From Saccharomonospora marina XMU15 (lineage in GTDB: Bacteria > Actinomycetota > Actinomycetes > Mycobacteriales > Pseudonocardiaceae), in NCBI RefSeq assembly GCF_000244955.1, contig NZ_CM001439.1, positions 2,136,628-2,200,627 on the forward strand: a stretch of DNA of 64,000 bases. The letters are read 5' to 3'. Each line of letters begins with the position of its first letter. Positions within the stretch are counted from its first letter, which is position 1. This document shows positions 7,401 to 15,190 of the stretch, one piece after another. Under the pieces are notes generated by a model that worked only from the letters and a program-made list of their open reading frames with translations, had not been told where the DNA came from and searched no databases. A program made the translations under genes and the position numbers.

Positions 7401-8306
7401 GTGACAGGAATCGTGGAAGGCCGGGTCGTGATCGTCACCGGCGCGGGCAGGGGCATCGGGCGCGAGCACGCGCTGGCCTTCGCCCGCGAAGGTGCCCGCG
7501 TGGTGGTCAACGACATCGGCGTCGGGCTGGACGGTAGCGGCAGCTCCGGCGGCCCGGCCGAGCAGGTCGTCGCCGAGATCGAGGCGGCGGGCGGTTCCGC
7601 CGTGGCCAACACCGACGACATCGCCGACTGGGCAGGCGCGCAGCGACTGGTGGACACCGCCGTCGAGAAGTTCGGCAGGCTGGACGTGCTGGTGAACAAC
7701 GCGGGTTTCCTGCGCGACCGGATGCTGGTGAACATGGCCGAGCAGGAGTGGGACGCGGTCATCCGGGTGCACCTGAAGGGGCACTTCGCGACCCTGCGGC
7801 ACGCCGCCGCGTACTGGCGTGCCGAGGCCAAGGCGGGCCGTACCCCCAGCGCGCGGGTGATCAACACCAGTTCTGGCGCCGGGCTCCTCGGCAGCGTTGG
7901 GCAGGGCAACTACTCGGCGGCGAAGGCCGGTATCGCGGGGTTGACCGTGGTGGCCGCCGCCGAACTGGCACGTTACGGCGTCACGGTGAACGCCATCGCG
8001 CCCGCGGCGCGCACGCGCATGACCGAGCAGACCTTCGCCGACGACATGGCCGCGCCCGAGGACGGATTCGACGCGATGGCGCCGGAGAACGTCTCACCAC
8101 TGGTGGTGTGGCTCGGCAGTGAGGAGTCGGCGAAGGTGACCGGCCGGGTCTTCGAGGTCGAGGGCGGGCAGGTGTCCCTGGCCCAGGCGTGGCGGCACGG
8201 CCCGTCGGAGGACAAGGGAGCGCGTTGGGAGCCCCCCGAACTCGGCCCCGTCGTCGCTCGCCTGCTGGAGCGTGCCCCCGAGCCGGAACCGGTCTACGGC
8301 GCCTGA
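7401..8306 (+). CDS. Short-chain dehydrogenase of the KstR2 regulon (Rv3548c type)
   Basis: A 301-residue SDR of the 17-beta-HSD4-like group. It has VTGAGRGIGREHALAFAREG, VNNAGFLRDRML, and the catalytic YSAAKAG with SSGAGLLGSVGQGN before it. A long C-terminal tail (from about residue 250) is usual in this subgroup. The GTG at 7401 is preferred because an upstream GTG at 7395 lies inside the AAGGAG ribosome site. Only 2 bp separate it from the previous stop, so the two dehydrogenases form one operon, in the order of Rv3549c-Rv3548c. It ends at the 21-bp repeat array. Confidence 0.82.
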   Translation: MTGIVEGRVVIVTGAGRGIGREHALAFAREGARVVVNDIGVGLDGSGSSGGPAEQVVAEIEAAGGSAVANTDDIADWAGAQRLVDTAVEKFGRLDVLVNNAGFLRDRMLVNMAEQEWDAVIRVHLKGHFATLRHAAAYWRAEAKAGRTPSARVINTSSGAGLLGSVGQGNYSAAKAGIAGLTVVAAAELARYGVTVNAIAPAARTRMTEQTFADDMAAPEDGFDAMAPENVSPLVVWLGSEESAKVTGRVFEVEGGQVSLAQAWRHGPSEDKGARWEPPELGPVVARLLERAPEPEPVYGA

Positions 8307-8310
8307 CCCA

Positions 8311-8580
8311 CCCGCGAGTCCCCCGTTCCTGCCTGCGAGTCCCCCGTTCCTGCCTGCGAGTCCTGCGTTGCCACCCGCGAGTTCTGCGTTCCCGTCTGCG
8401 AGTCCTGCGTTGCCACCCGCGAGTTCTGCGTTCCCGTGCCGTGGCCGAGACGGGCCTGCCGGGCGGATTCTCGCGACGTCCGCCGTCAGCCATGCGGAAC
8501 TCGCGAGTCCGGGAGGGGCACTCGCGGACGAGAGTGCAGAATTCGCGGTCCTGAGCGGGGGACTCGCGGACATGAGCGGG
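8311..8580. repeat. Array of 21-bp repeats, six direct then four inverted copies
   Basis: The core GCGAGT recurs at 8314, 8335, 8356, 8377, 8398 and 8419, exactly every 21 bp. Between cores the bases are mostly CCCCCGTTCCTGCC or TCTGCGTTCCC variants. After about 58 bp of other sequence the same unit appears on the other strand (core ACTCGC or ATTCGC at 8499, 8520, 8541 and 8562), again with a 21-bp period. The array fills the space between two convergent genes. A related array is at 25572-25655. Open frames through it give only repetitive Arg/Pro-rich peptides and are not genes. Confidence 0.9.
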
Positions 8581-8581
8581 G

Positions 8582-9346
8582 TCAGCCGCGCAGCTTGCGG
8601 TGCAGCGCGTCCAGTTCGTCGTCGGTGAAGCCGTGTTCGCCGAGCCAGTCCGGCACGCCCCCGTAGCACTTGTCGATGTGGTCGAGGAACTCCGCCATGG
8701 TTTCCGCGCGTGGCACGTGCTTGTCCAGCGGTACCCGGTCGATGTCCTTGGCATAGGTCACCGAGCCGCGCAGCCGCTCCAGGATCGCGGCGATCCGCTC
8801 ACCGGTGGCGGCGTAGTCGCGCACGATCTCGTCGCGCCGGGCCCCCGCCACCGACAGCGCGAACGCGACCACCACCCCAGTGCGGTCCTTGCCCGCGGCG
8901 CAGTGCACCAGCGCCGCACCGTGCGACCGGGTGACCGCCCGCAACGCGCCGACTACGCTGTCCGGGCGTTCCTCAAGGTAGCCGAGGTAGTGGGCACACG
9001 CGGGATCACCGCGGTAGCGCTCCACCTCCTTGCGGCGACGCACCAGCAGTGCCTCGGCCGCGGCGTTCCAGGCGTGCTCGGGCAGCAGCGAGTGGTGCTC
9101 GTGCACCACCCGCTCCACCCTGGTCAGCGGCCCTGGCCCCTCCGCGTGCAACTCCGCCTTGGTACGCAGGTCCACCACCGTGCTCAGCCGAACGGTGCCC
9201 AGCAGGTAGGAGACGTCACCGGAGGACAGATCCTGCAGGTTGTCCGACCGCAACAACCGGCCGGGGGCGGTTGCCGCACCATCCTCGGTGGGGATGCCAC
9301 CGAGGTCCCGTACATTCACCGCACCCTCGAGCTTCAGCCATCGCAC
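8582..9346 (-). CDS. Tyrosine/lipid phosphatase, PtpB family
   Basis: A 254-residue protein of the tyrosine-protein-phosphatase family typified by mycobacterial PtpB. The N-terminus has the family block NVRDLGGIPTEDG and LLRSDNL; the active-site loop is HCAAGKDRTGV with Cys149 and Arg155. An aspartate-rich C-terminal part (EHGFTDDELDALHRKLRG) completes the fold. The start is GTG at 9346 (no in-frame ATG nearby). No signal peptide. Members of this family dephosphorylate phosphotyrosine and phosphoinositides; the physiological substrate here is unknown. The gene runs into the inverted half of the repeat array, whose last unit ends just at its stop codon. Confidence 0.82.
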   Translation of the reverse strand: MRWLKLEGAVNVRDLGGIPTEDGAATAPGRLLRSDNLQDLSSGDVSYLLGTVRLSTVVDLRTKAELHAEGPGPLTRVERVVHEHHSLLPEHAWNAAAEALLVRRRKEVERYRGDPACAHYLGYLEERPDSVVGALRAVTRSHGAALVHCAAGKDRTGVVVAFALSVAGARRDEIVRDYAATGERIAAILERLRGSVTYAKDIDRVPLDKHVPRAETMAEFLDHIDKCYGGVPDWLGEHGFTDDELDALHRKLRG

Positions 9347-9527
9347 GGGTCCAGTCTCCCAGGCCGAGGTCTTGCCGCCGAGCCCTTTTCGGCTATATCA
9401 CAGCCGCTTCGCCGCGGATGGGTGTCACCGGGTATTGGTGTGTCCGCTCACAGCGCAACCGCCCGATGCGCTCCGCCGTGGGCGAACGGCGCCCACCGCG
9501 GGCGCCGCGAAGGCTAGCGTCGCAGCC

Positions 9528-10124
9528 ATGAGCACACTGCTGCGAACACCGTCCCCGCGAACGCTGTCCCTGCGAGCGGCGGGAACCTCCGATTCCCCGG
9601 AGCCCGTCTTCGAACGCCTGCTCAGCGAGCGGATCGTGTTCCTAGGGTCCGAAGTGGACGACCAGGTCGCCAACCGCATCTGCGCCCAGTTGCTGCTGCT
9701 GGCCGCCGAGGACAGCGAGCGGGACATCAAGTTCTACATCAACTCGCCCGGTGGTTCGGTGACCGCCGGGATGGCCATCTACGACACCATGCGGCTCATC
9801 GAACCCGACGTGTCGACGTGGGCGCTGGGCTTCGCCGCGTCCATGGGGCAGTTCCTGCTGTCCTCGGGAACGCCGGGGAAGCGGTTCGCGCTGCCGAACG
9901 CCCGGTTGGTGATGCACCAGCCATCGGCGGGAATCAAGGGAACAGCGACCGACATCCGCATCCAGGCGGACGTGTTCGGCGCCATGAAGCGGCACATCGC
10001 AGAACTCACCGCGAGCCAGACCGGTCAGCCGCTGGAGCGCATCCTCGCCGACGCCGACCGGGACCGCTGGTTCACCGCCGAGGAGGCACGCGAGTACGGC
10101 TTCGTCGACCACGTGGTGAGCTGA
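9528..10124 (+). CDS. ATP-dependent Clp protease proteolytic subunit (solo ClpP)
   Basis: A 198-residue serine peptidase of the ClpP family. The triad is complete and correctly spaced: Ser105 in GFAASMGQ, His130 in MHQPSAG and Asp179 in DRDRW. The handle region is KFYINSPGGSVTAGMAIYDT. The start is ATG at 9528, with a TAGCGT box 7 nt upstream, which suggests a leaderless transcript. There is no second clpP and no clpX beside it, unlike the essential clpP1-clpP2 pair of actinobacteria, so this is probably an extra paralogue. Its stop abuts the stop of the convergent dehydrogenase gene. Confidence 0.85.
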   Translation: MSTLLRTPSPRTLSLRAAGTSDSPEPVFERLLSERIVFLGSEVDDQVANRICAQLLLLAAEDSERDIKFYINSPGGSVTAGMAIYDTMRLIEPDVSTWALGFAASMGQFLLSSGTPGKRFALPNARLVMHQPSAGIKGTATDIRIQADVFGAMKRHIAELTASQTGQPLERILADADRDRWFTAEEAREYGFVDHVVS

Positions 10125-11204
10125 TCACCGACCCGAACGTAGTGCGGTGACCACCGCGTCGGCTACGGCTTGTGCTCCGCCCCGCGCCGAGCCGTCCTGT
10201 TCGATGCGAGCGGTGCCGTCGGCAAGCGCGGCGGACACCGCCGACCGGACGGCCACGGCGGCGGTGTACTCCCCGAGGTGGTCGAGCATCATCGCGGCGG
10301 CAAGCAACTGACCGATCGGGTTGGCCACACCCCGGCCCGCCAGCGACGGCGCGCTGCCGTGGATCGGCTCGAAATAGGCCGCGCCCGCCCCGACGTTGCC
10401 GGAGGGACACAGCGAGATGCCGCCGACCGTGGCCCCGCCCAGGTCGCTGAGCACGTCGCCGAGGAAGTTCTCCATCACCAGCACATCGAAGTGCTCGGGT
10501 CGCAGAACGAGTGCCTGTGCCGCGGCGTCGGCGTGCAGGTACTCCACCTCGATGCCGGGCCACTCCTGGGCGGCCTCGGTGACGAGCCTGCGAAACAGCG
10601 CGTGGCTGCGGAGCACGTTGCTCTTGTCCACGCAGGTCACCCTCCGTACACCGTCGCCTGGCGCGCCGTCACGCCCTGAGGCGATCTCGAAGGCCTTGCG
10701 CGCCACGCGCAGTGTGCCCTCCCTCGTGGCCAGCAGGGTGTCTGCCACCGCCCATTCGTTGCCGACGCCCTTGCCGCGAGAGGCGTACAGGCCCTCGGTG
10801 TTCTCCCGCACGATGACGTAGTCGATGTCGCCCGCCTTGCGGCCCGAAAGGCACGAGGTGACCCCCGGCAGCAGCAGCACGGGGCGGATGTTGGCGTAGG
10901 TGTCGAGTCCGGTGCGCAGGACGCCGCCGAGCAGGCCTGCCTCGGTGCCGTCGGGCAAGCGCACGTCTGGCAGGCCGACCGGGCCTTTCAACGTGGCCGC
11001 CACCTCGTGTCGCAGCCGCTCGAAATCCGTCGCGGAGCACGCGGCGCCGGTGCGCCGGTAGGTGTCGGCGCCCGCGTCGATCTCCAAGTACTCGAGTTCG
11101 GCGCCGCCCACCTCGCTCGCCGCGTCGAGCACACGCAGCGCGGCGTCCATCAGTTCCGGCCCGATGCCGTCGCCTCGAATGAGCGCGATCCGGTGACGTC
11201 CCAT
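10125..11204 (-). CDS. Isocitrate/isopropylmalate-type decarboxylating dehydrogenase
   Basis: A 359-residue NAD(P)-dependent beta-decarboxylating dehydrogenase. Signatures are RIALIRGDGIGPELMDAALR at the start, IDYVIVRENTEGLYASRGKG in the middle, and CVDKSNVLR and FEPIHGSAPSLAGRGVANPI near the end. The family includes isopropylmalate, homoisocitrate, isocitrate and tartrate/D-malate dehydrogenases. The variants YVIVRENTEGLYA and ADTLLATREG suggest a tartrate/D-malate or homoisocitrate-like member more than LeuB, but the sequence alone does not decide. No leucine genes are nearby. The AT-rich stretch CAATATATT just upstream (about 11212-11220) is a plausible promoter. Confidence 0.75.
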   Translation of the reverse strand: MGRHRIALIRGDGIGPELMDAALRVLDAASEVGGAELEYLEIDAGADTYRRTGAACSATDFERLRHEVAATLKGPVGLPDVRLPDGTEAGLLGGVLRTGLDTYANIRPVLLLPGVTSCLSGRKAGDIDYVIVRENTEGLYASRGKGVGNEWAVADTLLATREGTLRVARKAFEIASGRDGAPGDGVRRVTCVDKSNVLRSHALFRRLVTEAAQEWPGIEVEYLHADAAAQALVLRPEHFDVLVMENFLGDVLSDLGGATVGGISLCPSGNVGAGAAYFEPIHGSAPSLAGRGVANPIGQLLAAAMMLDHLGEYTAAVAVRSAVSAALADGTARIEQDGSARGGAQAVADAVVTALRSGR

Positions 11205-11260
11205 GGTCGGGCAATATATTGGGGTTTAGCCGGTGAGGGCACGGGGCACTGACCGTAACG

Positions 11261-11491
11261 ATGAACCAGTGGGACACCGCCCCGGTACGTCCGGAGGACT
11301 GGCGGCACGACAGCGTTGGCGCGCCCGGTGGGCTGGCCGAACGGCTCGCCGAGGCGGGCGGCAGAGCGGAGCGGGAGTTGCGCGAGGGCAGGCCCGCTGC
11401 GGCGGTGGAGACCCTCGACGGGCTGCTGGCCGAGGTGGAATCGTGGCGGCGGGTAGCCGCCGAGCAGGCCAACCTCGACGACGATGAGTGA
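11261..11491 (+). CDS. Small acidic hypothetical protein
   Basis: A 76-residue charged protein with a likely coiled or helical stretch (GLAERLAEAGGRAERELREG, TLDGLLAEVESWRRVAAEQA). It has no Cys, no signal peptide and no membrane segment. Its stop overlaps the ATG of the erythromycin-esterase-family gene by 8 bp (ATGAGTGA), so the two are translated from one mRNA. I do not recognise a family. Another frame over the same bases is Arg-rich and looks like a shadow. Confidence 0.5.
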   Translation: MNQWDTAPVRPEDWRHDSVGAPGGLAERLAEAGGRAERELREGRPAAAVETLDGLLAEVESWRRVAAEQANLDDDE

Positions 11492-12818
11492 AGGCGCGAG
11501 CGCGAGAAGTGCCCACGACTCCACTGTGGACGCCGTGCGGCGGGAAGCGATCGGGTTGCGCCGGGTCGACGACCTCGACCGGCTCGTGGAACGGATCGGC
11601 GCGGCACGCTACGTGCTGCTCGGAGAGGCCACGCACGGTACGTCGGACTTCTACCGCTGGCGCGCGGAGCTGACGAAGCGGCTGATCACGGAGCTGGGAT
11701 TCTCCTTCGTCGCGGTCGAGGGCGACTGGCCCGACTGTCACCGCTTGCACCGCAGCCTCGCCGGTGTGCAAGGCGCGCCGTCGGACCCGCAGGAGGTGCT
11801 TGCGACCTTCGAAAGGTGGCCGCGGTGGATGTGGGCCAACGAGGAGGTCGCCGACTTCGCGCTCTGGTTGCGGCTGCTCAACGCCAGCCGTTTCGCCGAC
11901 CTCCCGGTGGGCTTTCACGGCCTCGACGTCTACAGCCTGTGGGACTCGCTGCGGGCCGTGCTGGGCTACCTGTCGGAGCACGAACCCGATCAGGTCGAGG
12001 CGGCCCGTGCGGCGATGCGGTGTTTCGACGCCTACGGCGAGGACCCCGCCGGCTACGGTCGCGGTGTCGCGCTGGTGCCCGACGGATGCGCCGACGAGAT
12101 GGTGCGGTTGCTCACCGAGCTCAGGCGCGACAGCGACGAGGAACCACTGCCCGGGTTGGACGAGCGGTTCGTCGCCGAACAGAACGCCCGCATCGTGCAA
12201 GGCGCCGAGCGCTACTACCGCGAGTTGCTTTCCGGTGGTCCGGCTTCGTGGAACGTGCGAGACCGTCACATGGTCGACACCCTCGAGCGGCTGATGCGGG
12301 TGTACGGCCCCGGCGCCAAGGCGGTCGTGTGGGCGCACAACAGCCACATCGGCGACGCCAGGGCCACCGACATGCAGCGATCCGGGCTGGTCAACGTCGG
12401 CCAACTCGTGCGTGAGCGTCATTTCGCCGACGACGTGGTGGCCGTCGGGTTCTCCACCCACCACGGCAGCGTGGTCGCCGCGGACAGCTGGGGTTCGCCG
12501 CCACGAAGGATGCGCGTCCCCGACGCCAGGCCGGGCAGCACGGAGGCACTCCTTCACGAGGCAGTGGCCGAACGGGACTCATTGTTCGTCTTCGACACCG
12601 AATCGCACGAATGGTCGCGGCAGGTGCGCGATCACAGGGCCATCGGCGTGGTGTACCGACCGCAGCCGGAGCGGGCGGGCAACTACGTATCCACGGTGCT
12701 CGCCGACCGGTACGACGCGCTGGTGCACTGCGACTCGACCTCCGCGCTCACACCACTGCGACCACTGGAGCGCGAACCCGTTGCCGAGGCGGCGCAAACC
12801 TACCCCAGCGGCAGGTGA
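11484..12818 (+). CDS. Erythromycin esterase-family hydrolase
   Basis: A 444-residue member of the erythromycin esterase / EreA-like superfamily. Signature blocks are LLGEATHGTSDFYRWRAELT, FVAVEGDWPDCHRLHR, VVWAHNSHIGDARATDM and GFSTHHGSVVAA, which carry the catalytic glutamate and histidines of the fold. Most chromosomal members in actinomycetes have no proven role in macrolide resistance, so I call only the family. It overlaps the small gene before it. The C-terminal residues (ALTPLRPLEREPVAEAAQTY) are also usual for the group. Confidence 0.85.
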   Translation: MSEGASARSAHDSTVDAVRREAIGLRRVDDLDRLVERIGAARYVLLGEATHGTSDFYRWRAELTKRLITELGFSFVAVEGDWPDCHRLHRSLAGVQGAPSDPQEVLATFERWPRWMWANEEVADFALWLRLLNASRFADLPVGFHGLDVYSLWDSLRAVLGYLSEHEPDQVEAARAAMRCFDAYGEDPAGYGRGVALVPDGCADEMVRLLTELRRDSDEEPLPGLDERFVAEQNARIVQGAERYYRELLSGGPASWNVRDRHMVDTLERLMRVYGPGAKAVVWAHNSHIGDARATDMQRSGLVNVGQLVRERHFADDVVAVGFSTHHGSVVAADSWGSPPRRMRVPDARPGSTEALLHEAVAERDSLFVFDTESHEWSRQVRDHRAIGVVYRPQPERAGNYVSTVLADRYDALVHCDSTSALTPLRPLEREPVAEAAQTYPSGR

Positions 12819-12890
12819 GCGGTTTGGACAGGTGGCGACGCGGTAAACCACCGGCCGAGTGAGGAATCGAGTTGTGGAGGTGAGGTAGCC

Positions 12891-13292
12891 GTGCCAGGAC
12901 GTCAGGAGCTACCGAGCACGATCGAGCGCTCGCCGAAGAAGGCGCAGCGCACCTGGATCAAGGCGCACGACTCGGCTGTGGAGACCTACGGCGAGGGCAG
13001 GAGGGCCCACCAGACGGCCTTCGCGGCACTGAAGCACTCGTTCGAGAAGGTTGGCGACCACTGGGAGCCGAAGGAACGCAAGGGGCCGTCGGACGAGCAG
13101 GCCAAGCGCGGGGCAGGCCAGCGTCCGGCGAGGACCCAGGGCGGTGTCGACGCCAACGCGAGCAAGCAGCATCTCTACGAGCGCGCCAGGGAACTCGACA
13201 TATCAGGCCGCAGCTCGATGAACAAGCAGGAGCTCGTCGACGCCCTGCGCAAGGCCAGTGGAAGGCGCACGGCCAAGGCCAGGAAGAAGTAG
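12891..13292 (+). CDS. ChaB-family protein with C-terminal Rho N-terminal/SAP-like domain
   Basis: A 133-residue basic protein. Residues about 5-65 match the ChaB domain (LPSTIERSPKKAQRTWIKAH, AHQTAFAALKHSFEKVGDHW). After a linker, residues about 95-125 (KQHLYERARELDISGRSSMN, KQELVDALRKASGR) match the Rho N-terminal helical domain, often a nucleic-acid-binding module, and the tail is Lys/Arg-rich. Start is GTG at 12891 after the ribosome site GGAGGTGAGG. It converges with the LigD-type polymerase gene. Similar proteins are common beside DNA-repair or Ku/LigD genes in actinomycetes; a DNA-associated role is inference. Confidence 0.75.
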   Translation: MPGRQELPSTIERSPKKAQRTWIKAHDSAVETYGEGRRAHQTAFAALKHSFEKVGDHWEPKERKGPSDEQAKRGAGQRPARTQGGVDANASKQHLYERARELDISGRSSMNKQELVDALRKASGRRTAKARKK

Positions 13293-13300
13293 GTAGTCGC

Positions 13301-14383
13301 TCACTCGCGCTTGGCTCTGCTGGGCGCGACCCTGGGGGGCTCGTTGGGCTGCTTGGGGTACACCGGTGGCCACGGCGCGTCCATGAGTCCGCTGTCGATG
13401 TCCCTGCGGGACAGCTCCAGCAACGGTTCCAGTGACTGCGGGCGCTCGTACATCTCCCGCCACGGATCGCCGCCTGCCTGGAGCCGCTCGGGCACCGTCG
13501 CGATCGTCAACCGCTCCGGATCGATGTCGGGTAGCTCGTCCCAGCGGATCGGGGCCGACACCTGCCCGCCCACGCGCGGGCGCACACACCAGGCGCCGAA
13601 CACCGTCTTGTGCGGCGCGTTCTGGTTGAAGTCGACGAACACCCGGCTGCCGCGCTCCTCCTTCCACCACTGCGCCGTGACCGACTCCGGGTGGCGACGT
13701 TCCAACTCACGTGCGAGCGCGACCGCGCCCGCGCGTACCTGGTAGCTGTCCCAGCGAGGTTCCAACCGCACGTACAGGTGCAGTCCCCGGGAACCGGTGG
13801 TCTTCACGAAAGCCTCGATATCGAGTTCTCGCAGCAGGTTCCGCGCCAACCCGGCCGCGTGTCGCACATCGGCGAACGTGACGCCGGGGGAGGGGTCCAG
13901 ATCGACCCGCAGTTCGTCGGTGACCTGTGGAGTGTCGGCGTGGTAGGGCCACACATGGAAGCCGAGGCAACCGAGGTTCACCGCCCACAGCACGTGCGCG
14001 AGGTCGGCGGCGACGAGCGCGTCGCTCGTGGTGCCGTTCGGCGTGGAGACCACGGTCGTTCGCAGCCAGTCGGGCACCGAGGACGGCACCCGCTTCTGGA
14101 ACCACGATTTGCCGCCCGCCCCGTTGGGGTGGCGCTCCATCAGCAGCGGCCTGCCTCCGAGCGTGGCGAGCAGCGGCGTGGCGACGGCCTGGTAGTAGCG
14201 CACCAGGTCGAGTTTCGTCTCGCCGCGCTGGGGGAAGAACACCTTGCCGGGACTGGAGATGTTGACCTGTGTGCCCTCGACGTCCAGTAGTACGCCGTCG
14301 TTCCCGCGCGCACCCCGGCGCCGCGAGCCGGTTGCCGCGCCGGAGTCGGGTGGATCCTCGTCATCGGGCACAGCATTCAGCAT
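13301..14383 (-). CDS. ligD: LigD-type primase-polymerase for non-homologous end joining
   Basis: A 360-residue stand-alone polymerase domain of the archaeo-eukaryotic primase type found in LigD. Key blocks are VNISSPGKVFFPQRGETKLD, the primer-template loop SWFQKRVPSSVP, the metal site RVDLDPSPG, KTTGSRGLHLYV and VFVDFNQNAPHKTVFGAWCV. It lacks the ligase and phosphoesterase domains of full LigD. Such split LigD polymerases work with Ku and a separate ATP-dependent ligase, and a LigC-type ligase lies 0.8 kb away on the same strand. A 35-residue Gly/Arg/Asp-rich N-terminal extension precedes the fold. No Ku gene is in the window. Confidence 0.85.
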   Translation of the reverse strand: MLNAVPDDEDPPDSGAATGSRRRGARGNDGVLLDVEGTQVNISSPGKVFFPQRGETKLDLVRYYQAVATPLLATLGGRPLLMERHPNGAGGKSWFQKRVPSSVPDWLRTTVVSTPNGTTSDALVAADLAHVLWAVNLGCLGFHVWPYHADTPQVTDELRVDLDPSPGVTFADVRHAAGLARNLLRELDIEAFVKTTGSRGLHLYVRLEPRWDSYQVRAGAVALARELERRHPESVTAQWWKEERGSRVFVDFNQNAPHKTVFGAWCVRPRVGGQVSAPIRWDELPDIDPERLTIATVPERLQAGGDPWREMYERPQSLEPLLELSRRDIDSGLMDAPWPPVYPKQPNEPPRVAPSRAKRE

Positions 14384-14441
14384 ATCGCTCGATCCCTGCG
14401 TGACCAGCCACGCAAGGCCGTAAGGCCGACAGCTACAGCTG

Positions 14442-14469
14442 TATGGCTAGCATGGTATGGTTAGCCATA
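14442..14469. promoter_or_regulatory. Palindromic operator of the vapBC operon
   Basis: TATGGCTA (14442-14449) and TAGCCATA (14462-14469) form a perfect 8-bp inverted repeat around a 12-bp spacer; the last base is the A of the vapB start codon. This is the usual place for autorepression by a VapB-VapC complex. The palindrome is clearly AT-richer than its surroundings. Confidence 0.65.
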
Positions 14470-14711
14470 TGAAGACGACGGTGAACCTTCCGGACGAGCT
14501 ACTGCGGGAAGCGCAGAATCTCGCCCGCCGCGAGGGCACGACACTGCGAAACTTGATCGAGAACGGCTTGCGTACCGTCGTCCAGCAACGCGCCGACGAA
14601 TCGCGGTTCACGCTTGAGGACGCCAGCGTCGACGGCCGGGGTTTGCAGCCGGAGTTCCGTGGGGCGGGGTGGGAACACATCAGAGACGCCATCCACGGCC
14701 GTTCGGCATGA
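14469..14711 (+). CDS. vapB: VapB-type antitoxin
   Basis: An 80-residue antitoxin. The N-terminus MKTTVNLPDELLREAQNLAR is a ribbon-helix-helix DNA-binding domain, with REGTTLRNLIENGLR forming the second helix, and the C-terminal part (SRFTLEDASVDGRGLQPEFR and on to GWEHIRDAIHGRSA) would bind and neutralise the toxin. The ATG at 14469 is chosen because family members start at MKTT; an ATG at 14457 would add four residues and overlaps the operator spacer. The stop overlaps the vapC ATG by 4 bp. This antitoxin is of the 'DUF2191/VapB RHH' kind often paired with PIN toxins. Confidence 0.85.
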   Translation: MKTTVNLPDELLREAQNLARREGTTLRNLIENGLRTVVQQRADESRFTLEDASVDGRGLQPEFRGAGWEHIRDAIHGRSA

Positions 14712-15145
14712 TCGCGCTGGACACGAACATCCTCGTCTACGCACACCGGCGGGACGCCGAGTTCCACCCACCCGCTGCCAAGTTGGTGAAGGAACTCGCG
14801 GAAGGGCGATCGGCGTGGGCGATTCCCTGGGCGTGCTTGCACGAGTTCTACGCCATCAGCACGCACCCGAAGATCTACGACCCGCCGAGCACCCAGGAAC
14901 AGGCGGTAGCGCAGGTCAACGCGTGGCTGGCTGCCCCGACCCTGACCGTGTTGCGCGAACCGGTGGATTACTGGGACCAGCTCGCGCCGCTGCTGGTCAA
15001 TGGGCGAGTGGCCGGACCCATGGTCCACGACGCACGGATCGCCGCGCTTTGCGCGGCGCACGGCGTACGTGAACTGTGGTCGGCCGACCGGGATTTCAGC
15101 CGATTCGCCGGTGCCGTCAAGGTGCGAAACCCGCTGCTGGGCTGA
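14708..15145 (+). CDS. vapC: VapC-type PIN-domain ribonuclease toxin
   Basis: A 145-residue PIN-domain protein with the full acidic set: Asp5 in LDTNIL, Glu46 in LHEFY, Asp108 in VHDARIAALC and Asp127/Asp129 in SADRDF. VapC toxins cleave tRNA or rRNA using Mg2+; the specific target cannot be read from sequence. It overlaps vapB by ATGA, the normal arrangement of the module. The pair is inserted between the LigD-type polymerase and LigC genes, both of which are transcribed in the opposite direction. All catalytic residues are present, so the module looks intact. Confidence 0.88.
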   Translation: MIALDTNILVYAHRRDAEFHPPAAKLVKELAEGRSAWAIPWACLHEFYAISTHPKIYDPPSTQEQAVAQVNAWLAAPTLTVLREPVDYWDQLAPLLVNGRVAGPMVHDARIAALCAAHGVRELWSADRDFSRFAGAVKVRNPLLG

Positions 15146-15190
15146 GTCTGCTCGACCGAGTCCGGCTGGGTCCGCTGCCGCGCGCTGCGG

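Noticed and set aside
8311-8580. CRISPR array
   Set aside because: Units are tandem without unique spacers, only 21 bp long and diverged, part is inverted, and no cas gene is present.
8094-8669. Minus-strand frame with regular Arg/Gly/Leu repeats (units such as ELAGGNAGLADGN)
   Set aside because: The repetition comes from the 21-bp DNA repeats read as seven-codon units; all frames through the array show it, so it is not evidence of a protein.
10125-11204. LeuB (3-isopropylmalate dehydrogenase)
   Set aside because: The family fits but the substrate-region sequence looks more like tartrate/D-malate or homoisocitrate enzymes and no leucine genes are near.
11484-12818. Macrolide resistance gene ere
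   Set aside because: Only the broad erythromycin-esterase superfamily is supported; no macrolide cluster or resistance context is present.
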